This document shows positions 1 to 10,031 of a stretch of 64,000 nt of DNA, in pieces (the stretch's first letter is position 1; the number at the start of each line of letters is the position of its first letter). The position numbers and the translations under genes were made by a program. The DNA is from Isoetes taiwanensis (lineage: Eukaryota > Streptophyta > Lycopodiopsida > Isoetales > Isoetaceae). Where the stretch lies: positions 8,950,655-9,014,654 of the forward strand of contig JAJEKV010000054.1 in NCBI GenBank assembly GCA_021234155.1. Reading direction: 5' to 3'. The notes under the pieces are model-generated. The model worked only from the letters and a program-made list of their open reading frames with translations, was not told where the DNA came from and did not search any database.

Positions 1-800
1 AAAGATCTCTTTGGTGAACAATAAGGCGGTGTCTAAAGCCGTGTCTGTGGTCCTGCACGGCACGAAATGTGCCATCTTCGACAACTTGTCCACCACCACC
101 ATTAGGGCATCTTTGCCCCTTACGATTCTCGGGAGTCATGTGATAAAGTCCATGCCGATTATCTCCCATTTCGCATTCGACACAGGCAATGGCTCTAAAG
201 CTCCAGGAATTCGGAGTTGTTCTGCCTTTGTCTGCTGACATAGCTGGCACTCGCGAATGTACCTGATTACTGCTTCCTCATGCCAGGCTAGAAGTAGCTG
301 CTTCTGATCTTAAAATAGGTCTTCATAAAACCTGCGTGTCCGACTATTGGGCTATTGTGTGTGTCATGGAGTATCAACTTCCTGACCTTTGATACCTCTG
401 GTACATACAATTTATTTTTATGACACAACAGGTTACCTTCCTTCTTAAAATGCTTGAAGGTTTCCCTCTCTTTGTCCGTTCTTGCCTCCTTAGAAAGGCT
501 TGCCCATGCTTCCTTGAAATCTCGGTCTAGAGGCAACGTCTCTTCTATATTCTTGCCAAACTCACTGGTGAGTATTGATATGGCATTGTTGTGGACCTCG
601 TCATCAAGGGATGCCTTGAAAGCGCGTCCACAACCACATTGAGCTTGCATGGCTTGTACACAATGACAAAGTCGTACTCCTCTAGGAACTCCATCCATCT
701 CCTTTGTCTCAAGTTGAGATGTGATTGGGTGAAGACATATTCTAGACTTTGATGGTCCGTATTCAATTGGAACTTCCTTCCCAGTAGATAATGCCTCCAT
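1..800 (-). pseudogene. gypsy RNase H end and integrase N-terminal part
   Basis: The frame from 800 to 288 overlaps the end of RNase H and then gives the linker and the His2Cys2 zinc-binding region (HDTHNSPIVGHAGFMKTY, then C..C in the ECQLCQQTK stretch near 240). The core follows with the first catalytic Asp in GMDFIT (near 150). The codon after GMDFIT is TGA where a Trp codon is expected, so there is a nonsense mutation in the integrase core. The frame then stays open to base 1. The second Asp and the Glu lie outside the window. Integrase joins element cDNA to host DNA; this copy cannot make the full protein. Confidence 0.88.
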
Positions 801-1810
801 ATTCTCAATGCTCTCACCACTGCTAGCAACTCCTGGTCATGGGTTGGGTAGCGTGTTTCGGCGCCGTTCATCTTCCTTGAATCATACGCTACCACCCTCC
901 CTTCCCATCAAGACCCCTCCTATTGCAATCTTGTTGGCATCTGTTGCCACCAACTTATCTTTCTCTGGATCAGGCAACACTAAGACTGGCGCAGTCATTA
1001 AAGCTTCCTTCAACGTCCAAAATGCTGCATGGGCCTTCCTTTGCCAATGACTTGCCCAATTTTTTATCTTCTCCGCTTTGGTGAGGTCTGTTAGTGGTGC
1101 TGCTACCTTTGCAAAGTTCTTGACGAACTTCCTATAATACCCTGCTAAGCCGAGGAAGCTCCTGACTTCATGGATATTCTTTGGTGCCGGCCAATCAATT
1201 ACCACTTCGATCTTTACTGGGTCGGTGGAGATCCCTTCTGCTGTGATCACATGCCCCAAGTACTCTACCCTTTCTGTCGCGAAGTGACACTTGGATAGCT
1301 TCGCATAAAGTTTGATGCCTTCTCAACTTTTCAAGTACCTTCCTCAAGTGTTGAGCATGCTCCTCTAAGGATTTGCCGTAGGCTAGAATGTCATCAAAGA
1401 AAACTATGATGAATATATTTAGAAATTCGCGAAAAACATCGTTCATGAGCCTCATGAAAGTTGCTGGAACATTGGACAATCTAAATGGCATCACTGTGAA
1501 CTCGTAATGGCCATATCTTGTCCTGAAGGCAGTCTTATGGATGTCCTCTTCCTTGATTCTGATCTGGTGATAGCTTAACCTCAAGTCTATCTTTGAAGAA
1601 AAGCTTTGCTCCTTGCAGTTGATCCATCAAATCATCTGATCGAGGTAGCGCATACTTGTTCTTGATGGTGTGCTTGATCAATTGATGATAGTCAATGCAC
1701 ATTCTGAGACTTTCATCCTTCTTCTTGACAAAGAATAATGGCACTCCAAATGGAGAGACACTAGGTCTTATAAACCCTAGGTCTAGCAACTCCTGCAATT
1801 GCTTCTTCAA
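545..1810 (-). pseudogene. gypsy reverse transcriptase and RNase H
   Basis: RT begins near 1810 with [15 protein letters not shown] and [16 protein letters not shown]. It shifts frame near 1560 into [13 protein letters not shown], reaches the catalytic box as [11 protein letters not shown] (usual form F[IV]DDIL), and shifts again near 1250 into the connection motif [13 protein letters not shown]. RNase H shows [13 protein letters not shown], then, in a new frame from 895, [20 protein letters not shown] and TDHQSLEYV. All core motifs can be recognised, but three frame changes break the polyprotein. In a live element these domains copy genomic RNA into cDNA and remove the RNA strand. Confidence 0.93.
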
Positions 1811-1893
1811 TTCCGTGAGGTGACATTCTGTAGGGTGCCTTACTTTGTTGGCTTCGTTCCGGGCTCAAGTGCTATTTCATACTCGACTCTTCT

Positions 1894-2800
1894 TTAAGGT
1901 GGAAGTTGCTTAATCTCATCTGGGAACAAATCATGGAATTCCTTCACCAACTTGGCTATAGGCTTTGGCAGCTTGCTCAATGCTTTGGCCTCCTTGTCTT
2001 CCTCTGCCTCTTGCTCGTCAACTTCGATCTTAAAGACATAGGCCACTTGCTCCTTCTTTATGCATCTAAGTAACTTCTTACTAGACATGCATTTCATGAT
2101 TGGGGTGACCTCTGTACCTGTTATCTCAATGATCTTGCCATCTGGCATCGTTAAGATTACGTTTCGCTTCCCATAATCAATCACAGCTCCAGCCGATCCA
2201 AGGTATTCCATGCCTATGATCAAGTCGTACTTGCCGATGTTCATCACTTCTGCTCCCATTCTAACATTGATACCTGGCAAGTCTATGTCGAAGTTGATCC
2301 TCTTCCCTGCTGTGTGTCGGATTGCCCCACTTGCCAACACAACCGATCTAGGCTTGGACTTCAAAGGCTTCAGCTTCAACATCTCTACTATCCTTGGGAA
2401 GCAAAATTGTGGGTACTTCTTGTGTCTATCAACACTATGAAGGACTTGGCTCTAACTTTTTCAATCGTCGAAATGACCTGGTACTGACTCTCAGCATTCT
2501 CGGAGTCAATAACACCAAAGATGTGGCATTCACCCTGGATGTAGTCTCGAGCATCTTCTTCGTCGATCTCCGGGTGTGTCTCCCATCCTCCTAGCTCTGC
2601 TAATGCCGCATTCATCACAAATGGGCAGTTATGTGTCGGATGTCCTGGCTGGAAGCACCTGAAGCACAACTGCTTTTCAATACATTCCTGCCTCTTCTCC
2701 TTGGGGATGGACTATAAGAACTGCTTCACTGCTTTGGAGTAGTTTGAACCACCTGCTTGCTCCTTATCCTTGAAACTGACCCCAGGGATTTCACCACGTT
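1894..2800 (-). pseudogene. gypsy gag C-terminus and aspartic protease
   Basis: The frame from 2669 carries a CCHC zinc knuckle (CFRCFQPGHPTHNC; C-X2-C-X4-H-X4-C), which binds element RNA in gag proteins. The retropepsin active site follows as LIDTRSTHNF. The family motif is D-[ST]-G, so the catalytic glycine has become arginine and the protease should be inactive. After a frame change near 2390, the rest of the protease fold is visible (YDLIIGMEYL, the second conserved hydrophobic-Gly motif) and runs to a stop at 1894 just before the RT. Gag homology fades near 2800. Confidence 0.88.
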
Positions 2801-2810
2801 AAAGGCGTAT

Positions 2811-3103
2811 GTTGCAACACCGTGACTGATTAGGGGTTAATTTTGAATTGAAGTGTCCGTATACGGTCAAAGAAGAAATACGTCTCGACCACCATTTTGC
2901 CGTAGGTGGTCGAGAAGGGGAAGATAGGTGGGAAGGAGCAAAGTCGTATCATACGTTAGGAGGGTTAGGCACTCCTCCTGAAGATCTGAGACGCCATAGT
3001 TAGGGGCAAATCTTGAAGTTTTGAATAAACAATTGATTGATCTCTCTGGAATCCAAATCTGGAATTCGAGCCACCCAAGAAACATATTTGAACAAATATC
3101 ATT
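2811..3103. other. junction sequence with no assignable gene
   Basis: This stretch lies between the broken gag of the minus-strand gypsy element and the plus-strand transposase-like pseudogene. It contains no convincing ORF. The bases around 3095-3112 read as a pyrimidine/purine transition ending in TTTGCAG, which could be a splice acceptor for the downstream reading frame. Confidence 0.3.
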
Positions 3104-4081
3104 GTGTTTGCAGTTGATGGGACCGAGAAATGCTCTGAGGTTGGGTTCGTCAAAGTGAAGCAAAATGCAACATACGCTGATGTGAGAAAAGCTATAGAAT
3201 TGGATGAGGTCGATCGCTTGGATGGACATAAGTTTGTATTCTTGGGTGAAAAGAAGCTTCCTTTATCAAAAAAGCAGGAGGAAAGGTACAAAGTTACAGA
3301 TGAGGAGGTCTTTGTTCGTGTACTAGAAACTCAAGTACATTTGCAGCCCTTCAAGAGAAGACGCCTCGTGATTAATGAGCTGGAAGAAGAAGTATATGTG
3401 GCTGCCATTGAGGTTGCAGATCAGACCCCAGCCAATCAAGAAAAAGCAAGTTTAAGTGTCGAGTTTGAAGGCAGGTTCCAGTCCGAATTTGCATCAAGGG
3501 CTAATACATGTAGGTGGATTCACACTTTTAGAAAATACAAGATGAAAATGCAATGTCAGGGTAAGAAAGATCGATTTGAGCTCATGTCTTTGGATGTCAA
3601 TGGAGTTGGAGTGTTCAGCATTTGGTGCCTTGAATGCCAAATCAAATATGGAAGAGGACGAGATGACATGATGTACCCTGCACGCCACATATAATCAAAG
3701 GAACACAAGCTGAGCTTGCAAAGAAACTCGCAAAGCATTGCTCACAGCGAGGAAAGTGTGTCAAAGGAGATATTGGTAAGTGATCTCATGGCTGAAAATA
3801 GGGCAGCAGTTGAAGAGTGTATGGCTTTGAAAGTTGGTCCTTTTGTTGAGCAATCCGGTGTCGTGTTCGAGTTGTATAAAGACACACTTGGAGGCTATGC
3901 AAAGAAAGAAGATATTTGCATTTTGTGTGTCATTTGTCAAAGGTCTCTACTCCTCTTCCCGCCAAGAGGAGATGTGGTTGAAAACATGAAAGAGCATATA
4001 AAGAGTAGTAGACATGTTCAAAAATCAAGTGCCAAAGAAAAGAACCAGAAGGACAAAGTGCATGAGCATGGAAGGCCTTGA
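3104..4081 (+). pseudogene. N-terminal part: ubiquitin-like stretch and Cys/His segment
   Basis: One reading frame runs from 3104 (GTG, so more likely an internal exon start than a true initiator) to 4081, with a single TAA at 3692-3694. Residues ~15-70 read like a ubiquitin-fold N-terminal module (ATYADVRKAIELDEVDR, FVFLGEKKLPLS, ending in VFVRVLE). A basic stretch LQPFKRRRLV follows. After the stop, residues near 3930-4020 carry C-X2-C-X~20-H-X5-H spacing (CILCVIC ... EHIKSSRH), a possible zinc finger. After the TGA at 4079 the same frame continues as KDIMDPSQKSMLSFF, so the second stop may also be a mutation. Confidence 0.5.
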
Positions 4082-4299
4082 AAGGATATTATGGACCCTT
4101 CACAAAAGAGCATGCTGTCATTCTTCAATCGAGGTATTACTTAATTTGTTACCTATTAAGTGCCTCATTTGCTGAATTTCTGGAATTTCTGGGCTGTTTG
4201 CTGCAAACCACTCTAAGGAGGCTGAGACTAGCCATTCAAGCGAGAATTCAAGTATGTAAAGGGTACATATACCCTTAGTTGTTTGTTTGTTATTAAACT

Positions 4300-4324
4300 G
4301 TTTGTTTGTTTGTTTGTTTGTTTA
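4300..4324. repeat. TTTG tetranucleotide microsatellite
   Basis: About six TTTG units lie here, preceded by a shorter related tract near 4280. They sit between two coding blocks of the transposase-like pseudogene and probably lie within an intron. Confidence 0.9.
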
Positions 4325-4507
4325 TAGTTCATTGTATTTGGTTTTTTGTTCTCATTGAAATTTTCGGGAAAAAACAACATACAGGAAATTTGCATCTGGC
4401 CTGTCTATGTTGGGGTTTTTGGCAACTAACATATAGATATGCATCTAAGACAAGGGATTTGAGGCCATTCTTAGATGATTCTAAGGCAGGCCTAAATTGG
4501 TATAGAT

Positions 4508-5393
4508 TTGCATGAAGAGTTCATGGTAGATGGCAGGGTAGTTAAGATCCAAGGAACATTTAGGCATGTCAAACGTTGTAGAGTGAGTGCAAAAGCTGCC
4601 ATGTTTTCAAACTTTCAATGTTCTTACTGCACTACTGCCCCAAAGGAAAGAGACTTTCGCATGAGAGTTTATAGGCAAAGTGAGGAGAAAGTGGACCGAG
4701 GCTTGAGGAATATTAAATCCCATTTGAGAGTAGATTATTTGACAAAGTTTGAGCTGCAAAACCTTGCCAAGGAAACAAGGATTGAGAATAGAAGCTTGAA
4801 AATGGAATTGAGATTATGCAGAATAAGGACACTTGCATTGTCAGTAAAGGTAAGATCTCTCCAAGACACCTTGCGTGAATCTATGAAACATGGTGATGTG
4901 AATAAGTTTTGTATGGATATTAAAGAGGCATATTCTCGTGGTAAGTTTGAAGGCAAGCCTGCATTGTGGAATTTTTTAACTGACATTGCGCAGAATATAT
5001 CAAGGCCCGGTCATAAGAAGCGGTACAAGCAAACAACAAAGGAGTTGTTTGAAACAATCAAAATTTGGGGAGGGAGGAGGATGCATAACTTTGTATCCAT
5101 GAACTTTGGAGGCCCAAGTTTGTCAACAACAAGGCGGTCTACAGGTAAGGCACTTTGCTACAAGACTAAAATAAATGAGGAGACATTTGCATACTTGGCT
5201 AAGATATATTCCAATCATGTCATGAAAAATGGCTTGATCCATGGAAGTGTGCCAACTATTGTGGCCGAGGATGAGACCATAATCAAGAAGGGCAGTGCAA
5301 CGAAGTGCAAGAGATGATAGTTTGATAGGTTTTTGTGGGTCCAAAGAGGATCATCATCCGGGAGGTTCACCTAGATTATGGGGTATGAAACAT
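4508..5393 (+). pseudogene. middle part of the transposase-like locus
   Basis: The open frame from 4508 (TTG; the first ATG is at 4523) to 5317 encodes a Cys pair (FQCSYC), then a long charged helical segment (residues ~60-130), then VAEDETIIKKG, which could hold the first catalytic acid of an RNase-H-fold transposase. At about 5310 the frame shifts: the next frame continues with RDDSLIGFCGSKEDHHPGG and LWGMKHVSAPNG. The join is smooth in wording, so a one-base indel in one gene is the simplest reading. No homologue is recognised with certainty. Confidence 0.5.
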
Positions 5394-5851
5394 GTGAGTG
5401 CACCAAATGGGTTTTTTTATTGCCTCTCTGGTACCGTATATGTAAAAAAAATATAAGGTTTTTATAGTTTGAATATGGATACCAGAGGGAGTGTGGTGGC
5501 GCCAATGTTTGATTCATATTCATACCGTAAGGGTCCGCCATTTTTGGTGAGCTTCTACTGTTGGGGATTCTGTGATAATATGATATGACTATGATAATAT
5601 ATATTATATATATAAAAATAATAGAGATATCGTATATGTATGGAAGGGGTTGTCAAGTAAAAGTGTATTGGGCAAGTAATTATATGATATGGGCTGTATT
5701 CTTTTACAATAATATAGTCGTATACAAAGGGTTTTTCATATGGAACTATCGTATACAATGGGTTTTTTGGCAACCTAAGAACGCACATGGCATATATACC
5801 TATAATAGAGGTGAATCCCCTGGGATCATCATTATATCACTAATTTTGTAG
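5394..5851 (+). other. candidate intron or insertion in the transposase-like locus
   Basis: Coding wording stops at a GTGAGT (5394) and resumes after TTTTGTAG (5851) as VGSGEEGYRNIVDAF. The 458 bp between are AT-rich, have no ORF matching the gene, and repeat words such as GGGTTTTTT and ATATGG. Donor and acceptor both fit plant introns, although the simple join does not preserve frame by my reading. Confidence 0.4.
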
Positions 5852-7599
5852 TTCATGTTGGGAGTGGGGAAGAAGGCTACAGAAATATTGTTGATGCATT
5901 TGAAATGAATGTGGTTGCACATTATGCCCGTGTGATTATTGTGAATCCATTACATGCAAGTTTGCCCAAACTGGTTTTGTCCATACAGCTGACATGCAAC
6001 AGGTTTGACCATGAGGCCGTGAGATCTCAATGGGATCAAATAGCGCATTTCTGGAATTTACACTTAAGAAGCGTGTTAGGTCCACTAATTGGACACTCTT
6101 CTGATGGAGATGCACGTCGGAGGGTTTGTATGTTAGAAGATTACACTTTCTTGAAAGAAACAGGAAGGGAATTTGCCATTCCATGGGAAGGATGGGTTTT
6201 TAGTGCTGCTCTGAAGAAAGATAGCAGCATACACGGCCTACATGGCCTACATGATAAAGATTTCATCCATAATAGTAAGAAGCTCATCAATCCTCTTGAC
6301 AGTGCATCTCAGAGGCTTTAATTGGGTGATGAACTTATCTTTCTAAATTACGCGTGGCATGTTTTTCACAATTATCAAGGTGAGCATGGTCTTCAAATAG
6401 GTGATGTGGAAAGAAGAGATGGGCAAAATTGGCGAGCTGCCCAGAGGATCTCCTCTGGAAGAGTTCAAGTGTGCTTGGAGAAATTACGCGATCCAAAGTC
6501 TTGTAATCCTATGCGAACATTGGGGACCGAAACTTATCTCTATGTGATTTCCCTCTACATTGACATATTCCTCTCTCCTCACATGGATCTATGGAGCCAG
6601 ATATAAGATGCCTCAACCGTATCTTTCTTCTTCAGGTAAGCATGTTCGTATCTATTTCTGTCCATAATTATGGTACCTACTTCTATCTTATTGCACTTGG
6701 CATAATACAGGTTATGGAGACTTTGGATTTCAAGACATGGGACACATTGTTTGAAATCAAATTTCATTAGTCGTGGGACATTTCTGGACATTCAACTTTC
6801 TTGCCATTTTGTTGTGTTACTTATAAGGTTTCTTAGAGATTTTTGTAAAGAGCTTGTTGTCCCATTGGATGCCACAAGGTCAGATGCATGTGAGAATTTC
6901 TTCTCAAAGATAAATGGAATGGTAAGGAACGAAAGATCCTACACAGGTGCAGATGTACTTGAGAGTGCAAGTGCTCTTAATAGAGTGGCAGAATTTTAGT
7001 CAGTTGAAGAATTGGTATTCCCAGCAGCCCATGCCAAGCAGAAGAACATTTGGCAAGTCTTGGAGAAGAAGTTGGATGGGGATGGCAAGGAGTTGAGGTG
7101 TGACTTAAGTGATTACACCTTTGTAGGCACGAATGAGATGATAGTAGAAGCATTAGAGGCAGGACACAAACATGCATCAGAATTATGTGCACGTGTAGGA
7201 ATCACTTGTGAGGAAAGTGGAGAAGATACTTGGTGGAGCAAACCTTGGAAGCATGAAGATTTTTTCAACAAGGACTACTTCAAGGAACTAGACACGACCA
7301 TACTTGGAGATGAGTCAGATGATGTGAGTTTAGAACAAGGGAATGATTGTATTCCAACAATCAATAATGACCTGCCCAGTGAGATTACAGCAAAATTAGA
7401 GCTAAGGCATACTTTTGATTCCATGGTAGAAGAGATAGATGCACCATCTGTAAAAAAGATAGAAAGAAATGTCATGCTTGATAATAAACTTATTTGTAAA
7501 GGCACTTTGGTTAGCCAACTAAATGGTAATCCATGGCTGTCCAAAGACAGATGGACTAAGGTGAAGCTACACAAGGCCCCCAAAAATGAACTTGCATAA
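5852..7599 (+). pseudogene. core and C-terminus of the transposase-like locus
   Basis: The frame through 5905-6606 (one TAA at 6319-6321) carries ARVIIVNPLHASLP, NRFDHEAVRSQWDQI, then GHSSDGDARRRVCMLEDYT (a D-G-D motif typical of DDE-type transposases) and DKDFIHNSKKLINPL. Coding wording resumes at 6751-6999 with LDATRSDACENFFSKI, where the Glu is a candidate third catalytic residue. After a TAG at 6997-6999 it continues in the same frame to 7599 with KQKNIWQVLEKK and a polar tail ending LVSQLNGNPWLSKDRWTKVK. Catalytic assignments are inference. No terminal inverted repeats are evident, so a degenerate domesticated gene or an old transposon copy are both possible. Confidence 0.55.
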
Positions 7600-8362
7600 A
7601 AAATTAGCATGAAAACTAGTATGTATATGTGGTTTTTTTATACAACAATTCATAATGTCAATAAAAACCATATGCCCGCGCTGCTTTTGCAAAACCATTA
7701 GTAGTTAGTATCATAACTTTTGTACTAATTCTAAGACTTAAACTAGTTTATATAAATCATCACTACTTTGTAAGACAGTTTTTTAAGCATACATTGATTT
7801 CACAAAATCATTGCTAGTTCATACCATGTTTAATTACACGAATTCTACATGGCACAATAGTTCTTTGAAATCATCATTAGTTTGAAAAATGTATTTTAAG
7901 CATATATTGACTTTCCAAAACCATTGCTAGTTTAAACCACATATAATTATATGCATTCTAGATCTTAAAATGGTTTCTTAAAATCATCATTCTTTTTGAG
8001 ATGGTTTTTATATACGTGTTTTCAATATTATAATTTTGGGTGCTCTTAGATACTAGTTGTCGTTATCATATATGTTTTTCAATGTATTTTTCTTAGTATC
8101 AAGTTTTTCTTGTTAGTTCAAAAACCATGTTGGCTTTTTATTTCCTATGCTTGTCAATAGGTTTTTATAATCTAATTTATTAAGAGTTTTTATTAATATT
8201 TTAATAATCTAGGTTTATTAATAGTTTTTATAATCTAGTCTTCTTGAAGCTTTATTATACGATTGTACCAATTCTTAAAATCATTACTAGTGGTATCAAC
8301 TATTATAATTACATTTTCAAGTGTAGTGCTATTTTTCTAAGCAATGCTTCTACCGATGGAAT
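7600..8362. other. AT-rich spacer with diverged repeat words
   Basis: There is no gene here. Phrases such as AAACCATT, TTAGTTCAAAAACCATGTT and CATTACTAGT...CAACTATTATAA recur. A weakly similar stretch lies at about 21,600-21,870, so both are probably diverged copies of one AT-rich repeat. Confidence 0.45.
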
Positions 8363-8713
8363 GTGCAGGCACATAGGTGCGTGCAGGTCCGAAGAGAGAA
8401 AGATCACGATCAATTGAGGCAGTACCTTGATGCTTGCTTCCTTAGCAAACTCTGGGATGCAGATGCTCTGACACATGTCAAACTGGCACACTATCGGCAA
8501 CAGGTCAATTCCACGCTCCCAGGAAGCCCACAACACTACTTGCATACGCATTTGCCAATGAAGAAGCGCAGACTGATAGCTTCCATTCGCATGGGTGCAC
8601 ATCGCCTTTGCATTGAGACAGGCAGATGGGTCCAGGAGGTACGTGAGGACATGATCTGTCAGTGTCGTCAAGAAGGACGAGCTATTGGGGATGAATGTCA
8701 TATCCGGGCATGA
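8363..8713 (+). pseudogene. LINE reverse-transcriptase C-terminal fragment
   Basis: A 116-codon open stretch contains LIASIRMGAHRLCIETGRW followed by Cys residues and an acidic DEC motif. This is the familiar C-terminal thumb/zinc-finger wording of non-LTR retrotransposon RTs of the R-M-G-x-H-x-L-x-x-E-T-G-R-W kind. No catalytic YADD palm is present upstream, so only the 3' end of an element remains, as expected from 5' truncation during target-primed reverse transcription. A conserved foldback (8867-8951) lies about 150 bp downstream. Confidence 0.7.
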
Positions 8714-8866
8714 TATGTTCAATTGGTTATGCCTGACCAACCGCTACATGTGCCATTGAACACGACCTCCGTGGGCTTGCTGGGATCATACCTTCAAAAG
8801 GGCATGGACATATGAACTCAGTTGTGTCCTCCGGTGCAATATTGAATTGTGTTAATAACATTCTAC

Positions 8867-8951
8867 CAACATACTTATTAATGCCAAGATTTTCCCCTCG
8901 AAAACCCTTCGAGGCGGGGTTTTTTTAATCTTGACAGTAATATGTTTGTTG
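8867..8951. other. foldback with conserved core, copy 1
   Basis: The outer arms (8867-8891 and 8927-8951) are inverted repeats of about 25 nt with roughly five mismatches. The inner part holds a perfect CCTCGAA/TTCGAGG hairpin followed by GGCGGGGTTTTTTT. The core matches those at 31,104-31,189 and 41,370-41,450, while the arms do not. Confidence 0.8.
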
Positions 8952-9426
8952 CTCTCTTTACTTGGGCCCGATAGGCCGATTGGTCTCCATAGACGATAAG
9001 AACACATTTAATCTATTCTATATTAATTTCTCCTTTTGAAAAAATAGAGAAGCATGAATTAAAACTTGAAGTGCCCTAGTACCTTACCACTAGACTATAA
9101 CAAATCTCATGCAATCTAGAAAACGATGCACTAACCACGTCATGCCACCAATATGAACATCAACCTACCAATCGCTGGAGTGAATTCCTTGGACATGCTC
9201 TATTTGTAGTTGTTATCATTATATTGACTTCTCAAATATCCAACAGTAATGTATTTGAGAATGGTAAATTTAAGTTGATCATGTTTTTGCTTGAGCACTT
9301 CTTCACGGAATAAACTGAGACTTTCATAGCATACTTCCAAAGTCTGCTCCATATATTTAATTGAATTTAGTCTCGATTCCCCGTATTCTACGTCAAAGTT
9401 CTACCATAAAAGAAATAAAGCAATGC
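8952..9426. other. spacer with no gene seen
   Basis: Moderately AT-rich DNA between the foldback and the Tat-like element. I see no ORF with coding character and no repeat shared with the rest of the window. Confidence 0.4.
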
Positions 9427-9431
9427 AAGTT
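9427..9431. repeat. 5-bp target site duplication, left copy (AAGTT)
   Basis: AAGTT lies directly left of the left LTR and is repeated exactly at 20,512-20,516, directly right of the right LTR. A 5-bp duplication is the Ty3/gypsy norm. Confidence 0.92.
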
Positions 9432-10008
9432 TGTTTGGGGTCTGGGTTCGGGAACTCCTGCAAGACAGCCCTCTGTGAGGACCCGTGGATCTAACAGGAG
9501 GACTATGTCACGCGGGATTTGCAAGAAAACAAGGAAAAGGGAAAAGAAAACAAAAGAACAATGAGACAACAATGATAAGCTTCCTTGATATCAATGATGA
9601 TGATACATGAGCTCTCGCAACCGAGAGAAAACTGAAGTGAGACAAGACTCAAAACTCATCTAAAAACTCATGTGCTAGCTCTACTCATATATATAGTACA
9701 ATGGCCTTTGGCCCAATATAGACACTCGACCGATTTGGTGCCGACTCACTCGGAAGGAGGCCTGATTTGAGGAATGCAAAGCGGGTGCCTCTTGAAAAGC
9801 CCGAATCTTGACGCCGACGCCGGGCGGTGGACGCCCTCACTTGTCCGAGCGCCCGCCTCTTGGTAGCGGACGCTTGCTTTGACCTGCGTGGTCTGGCCGC
9901 TTGGTCTTCTGGCCGAGCCTTTGACGACGGACCCGTGTTGATCCTTGGCCTTGACCTGGTCCGTCAGATGCATGAATAGTCTTGTACCTGGGAGGCATGG
10001 GACTAACA
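9432..10008 (-). repeat. 3' LTR of the Tat-like element (left)
   Basis: 577 bp, TG...CA ended in both senses. It matches the right LTR almost base for base over about 240 bp (9505-9737) and much less well in the GC-rich outer part, which has many small indels. A TATA-like CTATATATATGAG on the minus strand lies near 9686-9698. Confidence 0.94.
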
Positions 10009-10019
10009 CTCCCCCACCA
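10009..10019 (-). promoter_or_regulatory. polypurine tract
   Basis: In element sense TGGTGGGGGAG directly precedes the 3' LTR. This is the expected plus-strand primer site. Confidence 0.88.
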
Positions 10020-10031
10020 AACGACACTCGG

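Larger units (their letters stand above)
1..2810 (-). mobile_element. Ty3/gypsy retrotransposon interior, truncated and decayed
   Basis: Read on the minus strand, the order is gag zinc knuckle (near 2650), protease (2400), reverse transcriptase (1810-1200), RNase H (1250-560), integrase zinc finger (450-290) and the start of the integrase core (to base 1). This gag-PR-RT-RH-IN order is diagnostic of Ty3/gypsy. No LTR is visible: the 3' half runs off the window, and the 5' side stops near 2810 in the middle of gag. The reading frame changes at least four times, so the copy is dead. I infer a chromovirus-like lineage from the protease and RT wording, but no chromodomain lies inside the window to test this. 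Confidence 0.93.
3104..7599 (+). pseudogene. broken gene with transposase-like core (whole locus)
   Basis: Several plus-strand reading frames join into what looks like one protein-coding locus. It has an N-terminal ubiquitin-like stretch, a Cys/His-rich segment, a long helical linker, acidic motifs of an RNase-H-fold transposase type, and a charged C-terminus ending at 7599. In-frame stops at 3692-3694, 4079-4081, 6319-6321 and 6997-6999 and a frameshift near 5310 break it. Reading frames on either side of three of these stops carry straight on, so they look like nonsense mutations in an old gene. I cannot name the family. The wording around SSDGDARRR, DKDFIHNSKKL and DACENFFSKI recalls P-element/THAP9-type transposases, but this is from memory of style only. 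Confidence 0.6.

Noticed and set aside
8881-8930. GC hairpin plus T run as a bacterial-type intrinsic terminator
   Set aside because: The context is a plant nuclear genome; the resemblance to a terminator is formal and the long outer stems would be unexplained.
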